DNA of 33,816 nt from Gammaproteobacteria bacterium (GTDB lineage Bacteria; Pseudomonadota; Gammaproteobacteria; DSM-19610), in the NCBI GenBank assembly GCA_011321775.1, contig DROT01000061.1:1-33816 (forward strand). The letters are read 5' to 3'. Position 1 is the stretch's first letter, and each line of letters opens with the position of its first letter. The notes beneath the pieces are model-generated. The model was given only the letters and a program-made list of their open reading frames with translations, ran no database searches and was not told where the DNA came from. A program made the translations under genes and the position numbers. Of this stretch, positions 8,394 to 16,924 are shown in pieces.

Positions 8394-11063
8394 GTCCAGG
8401 GTGCGGATCAGCCGTTCGCGCAGCTGTTGCTGTTCCTCCTCGCCGAGCGGGCCGCCGTCGCGCCCGGTGACGTAGAACACGTCCTCCGCCTGGGTGCCGA
8501 AGGTGGCGATCTTGGCGTTCTGCAGATCGATTCCCTGCGCGTGGAATACCTGGCCGACACTGGAGAGCAGGCCGGGCGAATCCGGGGTATAGAGTTCCAC
8601 GATGGTGCGCCGGTTGCCGCTGTCGTGGTGAAACAGCACCCGGGTGCCGGTGCGGAAATGGCGTGCGCGCCTGGGGGCCGGCCGCGAGACGGTGCGGGCC
8701 GGACGGTCCGACTGCAGTTCCTCGCGCAGGCGTTCGACCAGCTGTTGCGCCTGGATCTCGTCGTGGATCGGCTCGCCGGCGGAATCCAGCAGCAGGTAGG
8801 TGTTGACCGCGTAGTGGCGCCGCGAGGTGATGATGCGCGCATCGGTGATGGTCAGGCCGGCCTGGTTGATCAGTGCCGTGGTGCGGCTGAACAGCTGTTC
8901 CACCACCGGGGTGTAGATGAACAGGGCGCTGCCGCCGCGCTCGGACTCGGGACGCAGATCCACCCGCACACCCTCGGTATGCCCGGGTTCCAGGATCACG
9001 CGCGCGTGCCATACCACTTCGCTGACGTTGTGGCGCAGGAAATAGTCTTCCGGGAAGTCCGCCCACAGCTCCCGCAGTGTCTGTTCGTCGATGCCCGCCC
9101 CGGTCAGCTGGCGCAGGGCTGCGCCCTTGATGTCGGCGATCAGTTCGTCACGGTGCAGCGGGTTCTCCAGCCCCCGTCGCAGGGCGCGCTTGGTGGCCAC
9201 ATAGAGATCACGGAACAGGGAATTCTTCCAGTCGTTCCACAGCGTCGGGTTGGTGCCGCGGATGTCGGCCACGGTGAGCAGGTAGAGGTAGTCGAGGCGC
9301 GTGCGATCCCCGACCTGGCGTGCGAACTCGTTGATCACTTCGGGATCGGAGATGTCACGGCGCTGGGCGGTGTTGGACATGCGCAGGTGATTTTCCACCA
9401 GCCAGGCCACCAGTTGCTGGTCGTAGTGGCTGAGTCCGTGACGGGCAAGAAATTCCCTTGCCTCCACGGCGCCCAGGTGGGCGTGATCGCCGCCGCGGCC
9501 CTTGGCGATGTCGTGGAAGAAACCGGCCAGGTACAGCAGTTCCGGCTTGGGGATGGTGTCGGAGATACGGCTGCACAGCGGGAATTCGTGGCTGAACTCC
9601 GGCACCGTGAAGCGCCTCAGGTTGCGCACCACGAACAGGGTGTGCTCGTCCACGGTATAGGCGTGGAACAGGTCGTACTGCATCTGGCCGACGATGTGCG
9701 CGAAGGCCGGGTAGTAGGCCGCCAGTACGCCGTAGCGGTTCATGCGCCGCAACTCGTGGGTGAGGCCGTGCGGCTGACGGAAGATCTCCATGAACAGGCT
9801 GCGGCAGCGGATGTCGGCGCGAAACCCGTCGTCGATGAGCCGGAGGTGGTCGCGCACCAGGCGGATGGTGGTGGCGCGCACGCCGCGGAGTTCGGGGTGT
9901 TGCTGCATGATCAGGAACAGTTCCAGCAGCGCGAAGGGATAGCGCCGGAACACGTGCTCGCCGGTGACCTCGAGAAAGCCCTTGCGCGCCTGGAAACGGC
10001 GGTTGATGGGCCGCGGTTCACCGGGATCCCCGGGGTGCAGGATGGCCTCCTCGAACAGTTGCAGCAGCATTTCGTTGAGACGGCTGAGGTTCTGGATGGT
10101 TCGGTAGTAGTCCTTCATGAACCATTCCACGGCCAGCTTGTGCTCGTGGTCGTGGTAGCCGAACAGATCGGCGAGGCGCCGCTGGTGCTCGAACAGCAGG
10201 CGGTCCTCCCGGCGTCCGGTCAGATGGTGCAGGCCGAAGCGCACCCGCCACAGGAAGCGCTGTCCGTCCATGAGCTGGCGGTACTCGTTGGCGGTCAGGA
10301 AGTTGCGTTCCACCAGGTCCTCGAGGATGTCGAGGCCGAAGTGACGCTTGGCGACCCAGCCGATCATCTGCGCATCGCGCAGCCCGCCGGGTCCTTCCTT
10401 GACGTTGGGCTCGAGGTTGTAGAGCGCGTCGTCGAAGCGGCGGTAGCGTTCCTGCTGCTCGCGGAGCTTGGCGGCGAAGAAATCCGGGCTCGGCCACACC
10501 CGGGTCGGCCCGACACGTTCGCGCATGGTGCGGAACAGGGGCTCGCTGCCATACAGCAGCCGCGCCTCCATGAGGTTGGTGGCGACGGTGATGTCGGCGG
10601 CGGCCTGTTCGCTGCAGTCGTCCAGGGTACGCACGCTGTGGCCGACCTCGAGGCCGATGTCCCACAGCGCCATCAGGAAGGACTCGAGCCGTCCGCGGGT
10701 GTGTTCGTCCTCCGGGGCGGCGAGCAGCAGCATGATGTCGACGTCGGAACCGGGCAGCAGCTCGTTGCGACCGTAGCCACCGACGGCCACCAGCGCGGCG
10801 TCGATGTCGCCGACCATCGTCTCCCAGCAGCGCGTCAGGACCTGGTCCACCAGCCAGCTGCGACCGCGTACCAGCGCCTCGATGTCGGCGCCGGCCTCGA
10901 ATTCCGCGCCCAGGCGGCGTTGCGCCGCGGAGAGGAAATCGCGGCACACGGGGAGCGAGGGGTGGTCGGTCGCGAAGGCTTCCTCGAGCGCATCCAGGGG
11001 AAACCAGCGCAGCCAGGGCGGGGCCTCGCCGGTCGCGCTCCGGGTGCCGGCGGTGTCCGCCAT
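8382..11063 (-). CDS. glnD: Bifunctional [protein-PII] uridylyltransferase/uridylyl-removing enzyme
   Basis: GlnD senses glutamine and adds or removes UMP on PII signal proteins, controlling glutamine synthetase and nitrogen genes. The product has 893 residues, matching the family. The N-terminal nucleotidyltransferase domain has GGYGRNELLPGSDVD (95-109), where Asp107 and Asp109 are catalytic; Asn100 replaces the Gly of E. coli. GPGGLRD follows in the next region. The central HD domain has AGFFHDIAKGRGGDHAHLG, and two C-terminal ACT domains have TDARIITSRRHYAVNTYLL and VELYTPDSPGLLSSV. The ATG at 11063 overlaps the map stop by one base (TGATG), so it is cotranscribed with map. Frames extending to 11441 lie inside map and are rejected. 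Confidence 0.98.
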   Translation of the reverse strand: MADTAGTRSATGEAPPWLRWFPLDALEEAFATDHPSLPVCRDFLSAAQRRLGAEFEAGADIEALVRGRSWLVDQVLTRCWETMVGDIDAALVAVGGYGRNELLPGSDVDIMLLLAAPEDEHTRGRLESFLMALWDIGLEVGHSVRTLDDCSEQAAADITVATNLMEARLLYGSEPLFRTMRERVGPTRVWPSPDFFAAKLREQQERYRRFDDALYNLEPNVKEGPGGLRDAQMIGWVAKRHFGLDILEDLVERNFLTANEYRQLMDGQRFLWRVRFGLHHLTGRREDRLLFEHQRRLADLFGYHDHEHKLAVEWFMKDYYRTIQNLSRLNEMLLQLFEEAILHPGDPGEPRPINRRFQARKGFLEVTGEHVFRRYPFALLELFLIMQQHPELRGVRATTIRLVRDHLRLIDDGFRADIRCRSLFMEIFRQPHGLTHELRRMNRYGVLAAYYPAFAHIVGQMQYDLFHAYTVDEHTLFVVRNLRRFTVPEFSHEFPLCSRISDTIPKPELLYLAGFFHDIAKGRGGDHAHLGAVEAREFLARHGLSHYDQQLVAWLVENHLRMSNTAQRRDISDPEVINEFARQVGDRTRLDYLYLLTVADIRGTNPTLWNDWKNSLFRDLYVATKRALRRGLENPLHRDELIADIKGAALRQLTGAGIDEQTLRELWADFPEDYFLRHNVSEVVWHARVILEPGHTEGVRVDLRPESERGGSALFIYTPVVEQLFSRTTALINQAGLTITDARIITSRRHYAVNTYLLLDSAGEPIHDEIQAQQLVERLREELQSDRPARTVSRPAPRRARHFRTGTRVLFHHDSGNRRTIVELYTPDSPGLLSSVGQVFHAQGIDLQNAKIATFGTQAEDVFYVTGRDGGPLGEEEQQQLRERLIRTLDEEG

Positions 11064-11830
11064 CAGATAGTCTCGTCCGGACGCAGCGTCAGCACCTCGT
11101 AGCCTTCCGGCGTGACCAGGATGGTGTGTTCCCACTGGGCCGACAGGCTGTGGTCCTTGGTGACCACCGTCCAGCCATCCTTGAGTACCTTGGTATGACG
11201 CTTGCCGGCGTTGATCATGGGCTCGATGGTGAAGGTCATGCCCGGCTGCAGCACCAGGCCGGTGCCGGGCCGGCCGTAGTGCAGTACCTGCGGGTCCTCG
11301 TGGAAGTTGCGGCCGATACCGTGGCCGCAGTATTCGCGCACCACCGAGCAGTGGTGCGATTCCGCGTGCCGCTGGATGGCGTGACCGATATCGCCCAGGC
11401 GGGTGCCCGGTTTCACCATGCGGATACCCAGTACCAGGCACTCGTAGGCGATGGTGGCCAGCCGCCGGGCGCTGACCGAGGGCTCGCCGACGAAGAAGAT
11501 CTTGCTGGTATCACCGTGAAAGCCGTCCTTGATGACGGTAATGTCGATGTTGAGCATGTCGCCGTTCTTCAGCTTCCGCTCGCCGGGGATGCCGTGGCAG
11601 ACCTGGTGGTTGACCGAGGTGCAGATGGACTTCGGAAATCCGCGGTAGTTGAGCGGTGCGGGAACGGCGTGCTGTACGTCGACGATGTAGTCGTGGCACA
11701 GACGGTCGAGTTCACCGGTGGTGACGCCGGCGCGCACGTGCGGGGCGATCATTTCCAGTACCTCGGCTGCCAGGCGGCCGGCGACGCGCATCTTGTCGAT
11801 TTCTTCGGGGGTCTTTATCGTGGCTGCCAT
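11063..11830 (-). CDS. map: Type I methionine aminopeptidase
   Basis: Removes the initiator methionine from nascent proteins whose second residue is small. The product has 255 residues, the compact type Ia form. The five metal ligands are Asp96 (LNIDITV), Asp107 (FHGDTSK), His170 (YCGHGIG), Glu203 (TIEPMIN) and Glu234 (QWEHT), with the conserved His79 in CHGIPG. All agree with E. coli numbering within one residue. The start MAATIKTPEEIDKMR at 11830 is the standard family N-terminus; the open frame extends to 12172 but upstream residues look like translated leader. It diverges from rpsB, as in E. coli, and leads into glnD. Confidence 0.98.
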   Translation of the reverse strand: MAATIKTPEEIDKMRVAGRLAAEVLEMIAPHVRAGVTTGELDRLCHDYIVDVQHAVPAPLNYRGFPKSICTSVNHQVCHGIPGERKLKNGDMLNIDITVIKDGFHGDTSKIFFVGEPSVSARRLATIAYECLVLGIRMVKPGTRLGDIGHAIQRHAESHHCSVVREYCGHGIGRNFHEDPQVLHYGRPGTGLVLQPGMTFTIEPMINAGKRHTKVLKDGWTVVTKDHSLSAQWEHTILVTPEGYEVLTLRPDETI

Positions 11831-11942
11831 GAGATCTGCTAGCGCCGGGGTGGCGTCCGTTTCCTGTGTTGGGAAGGTGGTTTGTCGTTGTTCTTGTGCT
11901 GGTTCCGCTGCCGTATCGCAGCCTGTCGGCCGATGGTGATAA

Positions 11943-11971
11943 TTGCTGCGGGCGCTAGTGTATGGTATAAA
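11943..11971 (+). promoter_or_regulatory. Predicted sigma70 promoter of rpsB-tsf (extended -10)
   Basis: TTGCTG (11943-11948), a 17-base spacer and TATAAA (11966-11971), with TG at 11963-11964 forming an extended -10 (TGGTATAAA). Transcription would start near 11978, leaving a leader of about 215 bases before rpsB. A strong promoter is expected for ribosomal protein genes. It coincides almost completely with the predicted map promoter on the other strand. Confidence 0.6.
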
Positions 11972-11985
11972 GCGCGGCTTGTTAA
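11957..11985 (-). promoter_or_regulatory. Predicted sigma70 promoter of map-glnD
   Basis: Read leftwards: TTAACA (11980-11985, five of six -35 bases), a 17-base spacer, then TACACT (11957-11962, four of six). The predicted start near 11950 gives a leader of about 120 bases to map. Its -10 lies 3 bases from the -10 of the opposing rpsB promoter, so RNA polymerase could probably occupy only one at a time. Confidence 0.5.
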
Positions 11986-12193
11986 CCGGATGTTTGTGTT
12001 GTTTGAAAGTGGCTCGGCGCCCTCTTTGCGGAGGCGGACCGGCCGCTCTCCGATTCCGGCTGGCTGAACACGGGACCCTTGCCGGTCCCTGACCACAATC
12101 CACACATACGCCGACACGTGTGGCCGGGTGCCCGGGTGACCGGGTTGCCGCATGGGGCGTATGGAGGCTCAACCCTTACAACGAGGTTTTATC
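11978..12193 (+). promoter_or_regulatory. rpsB 5' leader with hairpins
   Basis: Untranslated leader of about 215 bases between the predicted rpsB promoter and ATG. Two stems are visible: GGGACC (12072-12077) with GGTCCC (12084-12089), loop 6; and CCACAC (12100-12105) with GTGTGG (12118-12123), loop 12. In E. coli, S2 represses rpsB-tsf through the rpsB leader, so an S2-responsive structure here is plausible. I could not match the known motif in detail. The rest of the 11831-12193 gap shows no supported gene. Confidence 0.45.
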
Positions 12194-12961
12194 ATGTCGA
12201 ACGTGACCATGCGTCAGATGCTCGAGGCTGGCGTGCATTTCGGGCATCAGGCCCGCTTCTGGAACCCGAAGATGGCCCCCTATATCTTCGGTGAACGGGC
12301 CAAGATCCACATCATCAACCTGGAAAAGACCCTGCCGCTGTACAACGATGCCATGAATTTCATCGGCAAGCTGGTCAGCAACAAGGGTACGGTACTGTTC
12401 GTGGGCACCAAGCGTGCCGCGCGCGATACCATTCGCAGCGAAGCCGAGCGTTGCAAGATGCCCTACGTCAATCACCGCTGGCTGGGCGGCATGCTCACCA
12501 ACTTCAAGACGGTGCGCCAGTCCATCAAGCGCCTCAAGGATCTCGAGGCCATGGAGCAGGACGGGACCTTCGACAAGATCAGCAAGAAGGAAGCCCTGAT
12601 GCTGTCGCGCGAGAAGACCAAGCTGGACCGCAGCCTGGGCGGCATCAAGGACATGAACCGCCTGCCCGATGCGCTGTTCATCATCGACGTTGGTCACGAG
12701 AAGATCGCCGTGGCCGAAGCCCGCAAGCTCGGTATCCCGGTGGTCGGGGTGGTCGACACCAACAATTCCCCCGACGGTATCGATTACGTGATTCCGGGCA
12801 ACGACGATTCCATTCGCGCCATCCAGCTGTATGTCCAGGGCGCCGCGGACGCGGTGCAGGACGGCCGTACCGCCATGGCCAAGGTCGGTGGCAGCAGCGA
12901 GGACGAGTTCGTCGAACTCTCGGGTGAGGAAGCCGCGGCGGTAACGCCGCAACAGGCCTGA
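12194..12961 (+). CDS. rpsB: 30S ribosomal protein S2
   Basis: Structural protein of the small ribosomal subunit, bound late near protein S1. The product has 255 residues. The N-terminus [19 protein letters not shown] and the following [26 protein letters not shown] are the classical S2 signature. Further conserved segments are [30 protein letters not shown] and [19 protein letters not shown]. The acidic C-terminus ([16 protein letters not shown]) is typical. The ATG at 12194 follows GAGG at a proper distance; an upstream ATG at 12152 in the same frame would add leader-derived residues and is rejected. It forms an operon with tsf. Confidence 0.99.
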   Translation: MSNVTMRQMLEAGVHFGHQARFWNPKMAPYIFGERAKIHIINLEKTLPLYNDAMNFIGKLVSNKGTVLFVGTKRAARDTIRSEAERCKMPYVNHRWLGGMLTNFKTVRQSIKRLKDLEAMEQDGTFDKISKKEALMLSREKTKLDRSLGGIKDMNRLPDALFIIDVGHEKIAVAEARKLGIPVVGVVDTNNSPDGIDYVIPGNDDSIRAIQLYVQGAADAVQDGRTAMAKVGGSSEDEFVELSGEEAAAVTPQQA

Positions 12962-13022
12962 TCCCGGTCCGATTCGCGCACGACGTTTCCAGTTTCAACC
13001 CATTTCGTAGAGGAAGAATTTC

Positions 13023-13907
13023 ATGGCAATTTCAGCAGCGCAGGTCAAGGAACTGCGTCAGCGTACCGGCTGCGGCATGATGGAGTGCAAGAAGGCCCTG
13101 GTGGAGGCCGACGGTGACATGGATGCGGCCGCCGAGGCCCTGCGCAAGTCCGGTCTCGCCAAGGCGGACAAGAAGGCCGGCCGCGTGGCCGCCGAGGGCG
13201 TGATCGTCATCGAGGTGAGCGGCGACGGCAAGAGCGCCGCCATGGTCGAGGTCAATTCCGAGACCGATTTCGTGGCCAAGAAGGAAGAGTTCCAGTCGTT
13301 CGCCCGTGCCGTGGCACAACAGGTGCTGGGTGGCGCGCCCGCGAGCGTGGAGGCGCTCATGTCGCTGACGCTGGGCGAAGGCGGCGAGACCGTCGACGAG
13401 GCGCGTCGCAACCTCATCGCCACCATCGGCGAGAACATCAACGTGCGCCGCTTCGTGCGCCGCGAGGCCTCGAAGGGGCAGCTGTCCAGCTACCTGCACG
13501 GCGGCCGCATCGGCGTGCTGGTGGAACTGGAAGGCGGCGACGGTGAACTGGCGCGTGATATCGCCATGCACATCGCCGCCAGCAAGCCGGTATGCGTGGA
13601 CGAGGCCGGCGTGCCGGCCGAGATGCTGGACAAGGAGAAGGAGATCTTCGCCGCCCAGGCCGAGGCCAGCGGCAAGCCGGCCGAGATCATCGAGAAGATG
13701 GTCAGCGGCCGCATCCGCAAGTTCCTGGGCGAGATCACCCTGCTCGGGCAGCCGTTCGTGAAGGATCCCGACCAGACCGTTGGCAAGCTGCTCAAGGCGG
13801 CCGGCGCCACGGTGCACGGTTTCGACCGCATGGAACTGGGCGAGGGCATCGAGAAGAAGACGGAGAACTTCGCCGAGGAGGTCATGGCGCAGGTCCAGGG
13901 CAGCTGA
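13023..13907 (+). CDS. tsf: Translation elongation factor Ts
   Basis: Nucleotide exchange factor that releases GDP from EF-Tu. The product has 294 residues, against 283 in E. coli. The N-terminal UBA-like domain carries the signature [16 protein letters not shown] (about 11-26). The core contains the EF-Tu contact motif [13 protein letters not shown], and the C-terminal region [17 protein letters not shown] is characteristic. GAGGAAG precedes the ATG. It lies 61 bases after rpsB, in the same order as most bacteria, and is followed by a GC-rich hairpin. Confidence 0.99.
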   Translation: MAISAAQVKELRQRTGCGMMECKKALVEADGDMDAAAEALRKSGLAKADKKAGRVAAEGVIVIEVSGDGKSAAMVEVNSETDFVAKKEEFQSFARAVAQQVLGGAPASVEALMSLTLGEGGETVDEARRNLIATIGENINVRRFVRREASKGQLSSYLHGGRIGVLVELEGGDGELARDIAMHIAASKPVCVDEAGVPAEMLDKEKEIFAAQAEASGKPAEIIEKMVSGRIRKFLGEITLLGQPFVKDPDQTVGKLLKAAGATVHGFDRMELGEGIEKKTENFAEEVMAQVQGS

Positions 13908-13961
13908 GGCCGTTCAGGGTGCTGCACCGGGACGCCGCGACTGCTTCCCGGTATGATGGAT

Positions 13962-13986
13962 GGGGCCGCGTTGCGGCCCCATTTCG
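13962..13986 (+). terminator. Probable terminator hairpin after tsf
   Basis: Perfect 8-bp stem: GGGGCCGC (13962-13969), loop GTT, GCGGCCCC (13973-13980), followed by ATTTCG, a short and weak T tract. It lies 54 bases after the tsf stop and before the AT-rich region upstream of pyrH, so it plausibly ends most rpsB-tsf transcripts. The weak T tract may allow read-through. Confidence 0.65.
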
Positions 13987-14004
13987 TGCCCGCGGAGCAA
14001 AGTC

Positions 14005-14033
14005 TTGCATATATTCATGTTCAGCATGAAAAT
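14005..14033 (+). promoter_or_regulatory. Possible promoter of pyrH and the downstream gene run
   Basis: TTGCAT (14005-14010), a 17-base spacer and GAAAAT (14028-14033), each four of six consensus bases, in a locally AT-rich patch between the tsf hairpin and pyrH. A TATATT at 14010-14015 is an alternative -10 without a good -35. The location suits a promoter but the match is only moderate. Confidence 0.35.
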
Positions 14034-14062
14034 GGTCAGATAAGCAACTGAAAAAAAAGATT

Positions 14063-14782
14063 ATGGAAAAGACAGAATTCGCCTATCGCCGAATCCTTCT
14101 CAAGCTCAGCGGGGAGGCCCTCATGGGTGAGGGCGACTACGGTATCGATCCGGCCATCATCCGGCGCATCGCCGGCGAGATCCAGGAGCTGGCCGGGCAG
14201 GGAGTGCAGATCGGCCTGGTCATCGGTGGCGGCAACATCTTCCGCGGCGCCGGGCTGGCCCAGGGCGGCATGGACCGCGTGACCGGCGACCACATGGGCA
14301 TGCTGGCGACGGTGATCAATTCGCTGGCGATGCAGGATGCGCTGGAGAAGCAGGGCGGCGCCTGCCGGGTGATGTCGGCGTTGCAGATCAACCAGGTGTG
14401 CGAGGACTACATACGCCGGCGCGCCATCCGCCACCTGGAGAAGGGGCGGGTGGTGATCTTCGCGGCGGGTACCGGCAACCCCTTCTTCACCACCGACTCG
14501 GCGGCCAGTCTGCGCGCCATCGAGATCGGGGCCGACATCATGCTCAAGGCGACCAAGGTCGACGGCGTCTACAGCGCCGACCCGGTGAAACACGCCGATG
14601 CCAGGCTGTACGACCGATTGGGTTATGATGAGGCGATCAACCGCAAGCTGGCGGTGATGGATGCCACGGCGCTGGTGTTGTGCCGTGACCAGGGTCTGCC
14701 GCTGCGGGTGTTCAACCTGTACACGCCGGGAAACCTGGGGCGCGTGGTCAGGGGTGAAGACGTAGGGACGCTGGTGGAGTAA
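14063..14782 (+). CDS. pyrH: UMP kinase (uridylate kinase)
   Basis: Bacterial UMP kinase of the amino-acid-kinase fold, phosphorylating UMP to UDP for pyrimidine nucleotide synthesis. The product has 239 residues, the usual length. Motifs are [13 protein letters not shown] (phosphate-binding lysine loop), [25 protein letters not shown] (UMP site) and [14 protein letters not shown]. No purine-rich ribosome binding site is evident; instead a run of A residues precedes the ATG, so initiation may rely on an unstructured AT-rich leader. frr follows after 6 bases. Confidence 0.99.
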   Translation: MEKTEFAYRRILLKLSGEALMGEGDYGIDPAIIRRIAGEIQELAGQGVQIGLVIGGGNIFRGAGLAQGGMDRVTGDHMGMLATVINSLAMQDALEKQGGACRVMSALQINQVCEDYIRRRAIRHLEKGRVVIFAAGTGNPFFTTDSAASLRAIEIGADIMLKATKVDGVYSADPVKHADARLYDRLGYDEAINRKLAVMDATALVLCRDQGLPLRVFNLYTPGNLGRVVRGEDVGTLVE

Positions 14783-14788
14783 ACCGAG

Positions 14789-15346
14789 ATGATCGACGAA
14801 ATCATAGCCGATGCCCGTACCCGCATGGGGAAGAGCATCGAGTCGCTGAAGCAGGAACTGGGCAAGATCCGCACCGGGCGCGCGCATCCCAGCCTGCTGG
14901 ATCACATTCGCGTGGAGTACTACGGCTCCGAGGTGCCGCTGTCACAGGTCGCCAAGGTGGCGGTGGAGGATTCGCGTACGCTCACCGTGACGCCCTGGGA
15001 GAAACCCATGGTGCAGGTGGTGGAGAAGGCGATCATGACCTCCGACCTGGGGCTGAATCCCAACTCGGCCGGCACCGTCATCCGCATTCCGCTGCCGGCG
15101 CTCACCGAGGAACGCCGCAAGGACCTGGTACGCGTGGTGCGCGCCGAGGGCGAGGCCGCGCGCGTCGCCATTCGCAACATCCGCCGCGACGCCAACAATG
15201 ATTTCAAGGAACTCCTCAAGGAGAAGGAAATCTCCGAGGACGAGGCGCGACACGCCGAGGAAGAGATCCAGAAGCTGACCGATCGCTTCGTCAAGGAAGT
15301 GGACAAGCTGCTGGCAGAGAAAGAAACGGAGTTGATGGAAATCTAG
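14789..15346 (+). CDS. frr: Ribosome recycling factor
   Basis: Splits post-termination ribosomes together with EF-G. The product is 185 residues, the canonical length. The conserved segments are [31 protein letters not shown] (split over about 31-61), [30 protein letters not shown] and RNIRRDAN. The three-helix bundle and small beta domain are implied by family. GGAG in the end of pyrH precedes the ATG. The stop overlaps the uppS GTG start by one base (TAGTG). Confidence 0.99.
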   Translation: MIDEIIADARTRMGKSIESLKQELGKIRTGRAHPSLLDHIRVEYYGSEVPLSQVAKVAVEDSRTLTVTPWEKPMVQVVEKAIMTSDLGLNPNSAGTVIRIPLPALTEERRKDLVRVVRAEGEAARVAIRNIRRDANNDFKELLKEKEISEDEARHAEEEIQKLTDRFVKEVDKLLAEKETELMEI

Positions 15347-16110
15347 TGGAACCACCCCGGACCCCGCGCCGTGGCACGCGGCAGCAACTGCCGCGGCATG
15401 TCGCCATCATCATGGACGGCAACGGGCGCTGGGCCCGGCGCCGCGGCCTGCCGCGCGCACTCGGGCACCGCGAGGGCGTGAAGGCCGTGCGCCGTACCGT
15501 CGAGGCCTGCCTCGATACCGGGGTGGAAGTGCTCACCCTGTTCGCCTTCTCGAGCGAGAACTGGCGCCGACCGGCGACCGAGGTGGGTCTGCTCATGGAC
15601 CTGTTCCTGCGCACCCTGCGCAAGGAGATTACCCGCCTGCACCGTAACGGTGTGCGCCTGCGCTTCATCGGCGACCGGCGCGCCTTTCCGCAACGCCTGC
15701 AGGAACTGATGCAGGAGGCGGAGCGCCAGACGGCGGACAACGAGCGCCTGACGCTGGTCGTGGCGGTCAACTACGGTGGTCGCTGGGACATGGCCGAGGC
15801 GGCGCGGAGGCTGGCCGCGCGGGTGGCCGCCGGAGAGATGGCCGCCGACGACATCGACGTCGAAACGCTGCAGCGCGAGCTCAGTATCCACGACCTGCCG
15901 GAGCCGGACCTGTTCATTCGCACCGGCGGCGAACAGCGCATCAGCAATTTCCTGCTGTGGCAGCTGGCCTACACCGAACTCTATTTCACCGATCTGCTGT
16001 GGCCGGACTTCGACCGCGCGGCCTTCGACGAGGCGCTGGACTCCTTTGCCGGCCGCCAGCGCCGCTTCGGCCGTACCGGCGAGCAGGTGGAGCAGTCCCG
16101 ACGTGCTTAA
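15346..16110 (+). CDS. uppS: Undecaprenyl diphosphate synthase (cis-prenyltransferase)
   Basis: Condenses eight isopentenyl diphosphates onto farnesyl diphosphate to make C55 undecaprenyl diphosphate, the lipid carrier for peptidoglycan and O-antigen. The product has 254 residues. The catalytic motif HVAIIMDGNGRWA contains Asp24. FAFSSENWRRP, VAVNYGGRWDMAEA and the C-terminal RTGGEQRISNFLLWQ and TELYFTDLLWPDF are all conserved. The GTG at 15346 is chosen because it overlaps the frr stop and no closer ATG leaves room for the HVAIIMDGN motif. It overlaps cdsA by 8 bases. Confidence 0.98.
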   Translation: MEPPRTPRRGTRQQLPRHVAIIMDGNGRWARRRGLPRALGHREGVKAVRRTVEACLDTGVEVLTLFAFSSENWRRPATEVGLLMDLFLRTLRKEITRLHRNGVRLRFIGDRRAFPQRLQELMQEAERQTADNERLTLVVAVNYGGRWDMAEAARRLAARVAAGEMAADDIDVETLQRELSIHDLPEPDLFIRTGGEQRISNFLLWQLAYTELYFTDLLWPDFDRAAFDEALDSFAGRQRRFGRTGEQVEQSRRA

Positions 16111-16924
16111 GCTGAGGTTGCTGAGTGCGCTGATTCTAGTGCCGCTGGTGGTGGCCACGGTACTCCTGGCGCCGGCGTCGATGTTTGCCCTGCTGGTCGG
16201 ATTCGCCATGCTGGCCGCTGCCTGGGAGTGGAGCGCGCTGGTACCGCTGGCGGGCCTGCCGGCGCGTATCGGCTACGTGCTGCTCATGGCGGCCGGCATC
16301 GCCGTCTGCTGGCGGTTCGCGGCTTCCGAATGGCTGGTCGACCTGTTGCTGTGGCTGGCGATGGGCTGGTGGCTGTTCGCCCTGTTCTGGATCACCCGGC
16401 CGGCGCTGGGATACGAAGGGACTTTCCGGCAGCGATTGGCCAAGAGCCTGCTCGGACTCGGCCTGGGCCTCACCACCTGGCTGGCACTGGTGGTACTGCA
16501 CAGCCGTCCCGACCAGGGTCCGCACTGGGTGCTGTTCCTCCTGGTGCTGGTATGGACGGCCGACAGCGGTGCCTACTTCGCCGGTCGCCAGTTCGGGCGC
16601 AACAAGCTGGCGCCGGCCGTCAGCCCGGGAAAGACCTGGGAAGGCGTGATCGGCGGTGTCACCGCCAGCACCCTGCTGGCCTTCGGCTATGCCCGCTTTC
16701 TCGGCCTGCCGGCGTCGGCGACCGCGAGCTTCATGCTGGTGTGCATGGTCACGGTGCTGTTCTCGGTCGCCGGCGATCTGCTGGAGAGCCTGCTCAAGCG
16801 CCAGCGTGGCGTCAAGGACTCGGGCAACCTGATCCCCGGTCACGGCGGCATCCTCGACCGCATCGACAGCCTGCTGGCGGCCGCGCCGGTGTTCCTGTTC
16901 GGCCTGCGCTGGGTGGAGCTGTGA
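16103..16924 (+). CDS. cdsA: Phosphatidate cytidylyltransferase
   Basis: Integral inner-membrane enzyme forming CDP-diacylglycerol from CTP and phosphatidate, the branch point of phospholipid synthesis. The product has 273 residues and about seven or eight membrane segments. The CDP-diglyceride synthase signature lies near the C-terminus: [20 protein letters not shown], followed by [16 protein letters not shown] and [12 protein letters not shown] are also conserved. The GTG at 16103 is preceded by GGTGGAG inside uppS. A TTG at 16118 is a possible alternative start. The stop overlaps the dxr GTG. Confidence 0.96.
   Translation: MLKLRLLSALILVPLVVATVLLAPASMFALLVGFAMLAAAWEWSALVPLAGLPARIGYVLLMAAGIAVCWRFAASEWLVDLLLWLAMGWWLFALFWITRPALGYEGTFRQRLAKSLLGLGLGLTTWLALVVLHSRPDQGPHWVLFLLVLVWTADSGAYFAGRQFGRNKLAPAVSPGKTWEGVIGGVTASTLLAFGYARFLGLPASATASFMLVCMVTVLFSVAGDLLESLLKRQRGVKDSGNLIPGHGGILDRIDSLLAAAPVFLFGLRWVEL

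Noticed and set aside
8367-11102. 911-codon plus-strand open frame opposite glnD
   Set aside because: It is the antisense shadow of glnD in GC-rich DNA; the translation has no recognisable domain while the minus strand encodes all GlnD motifs.
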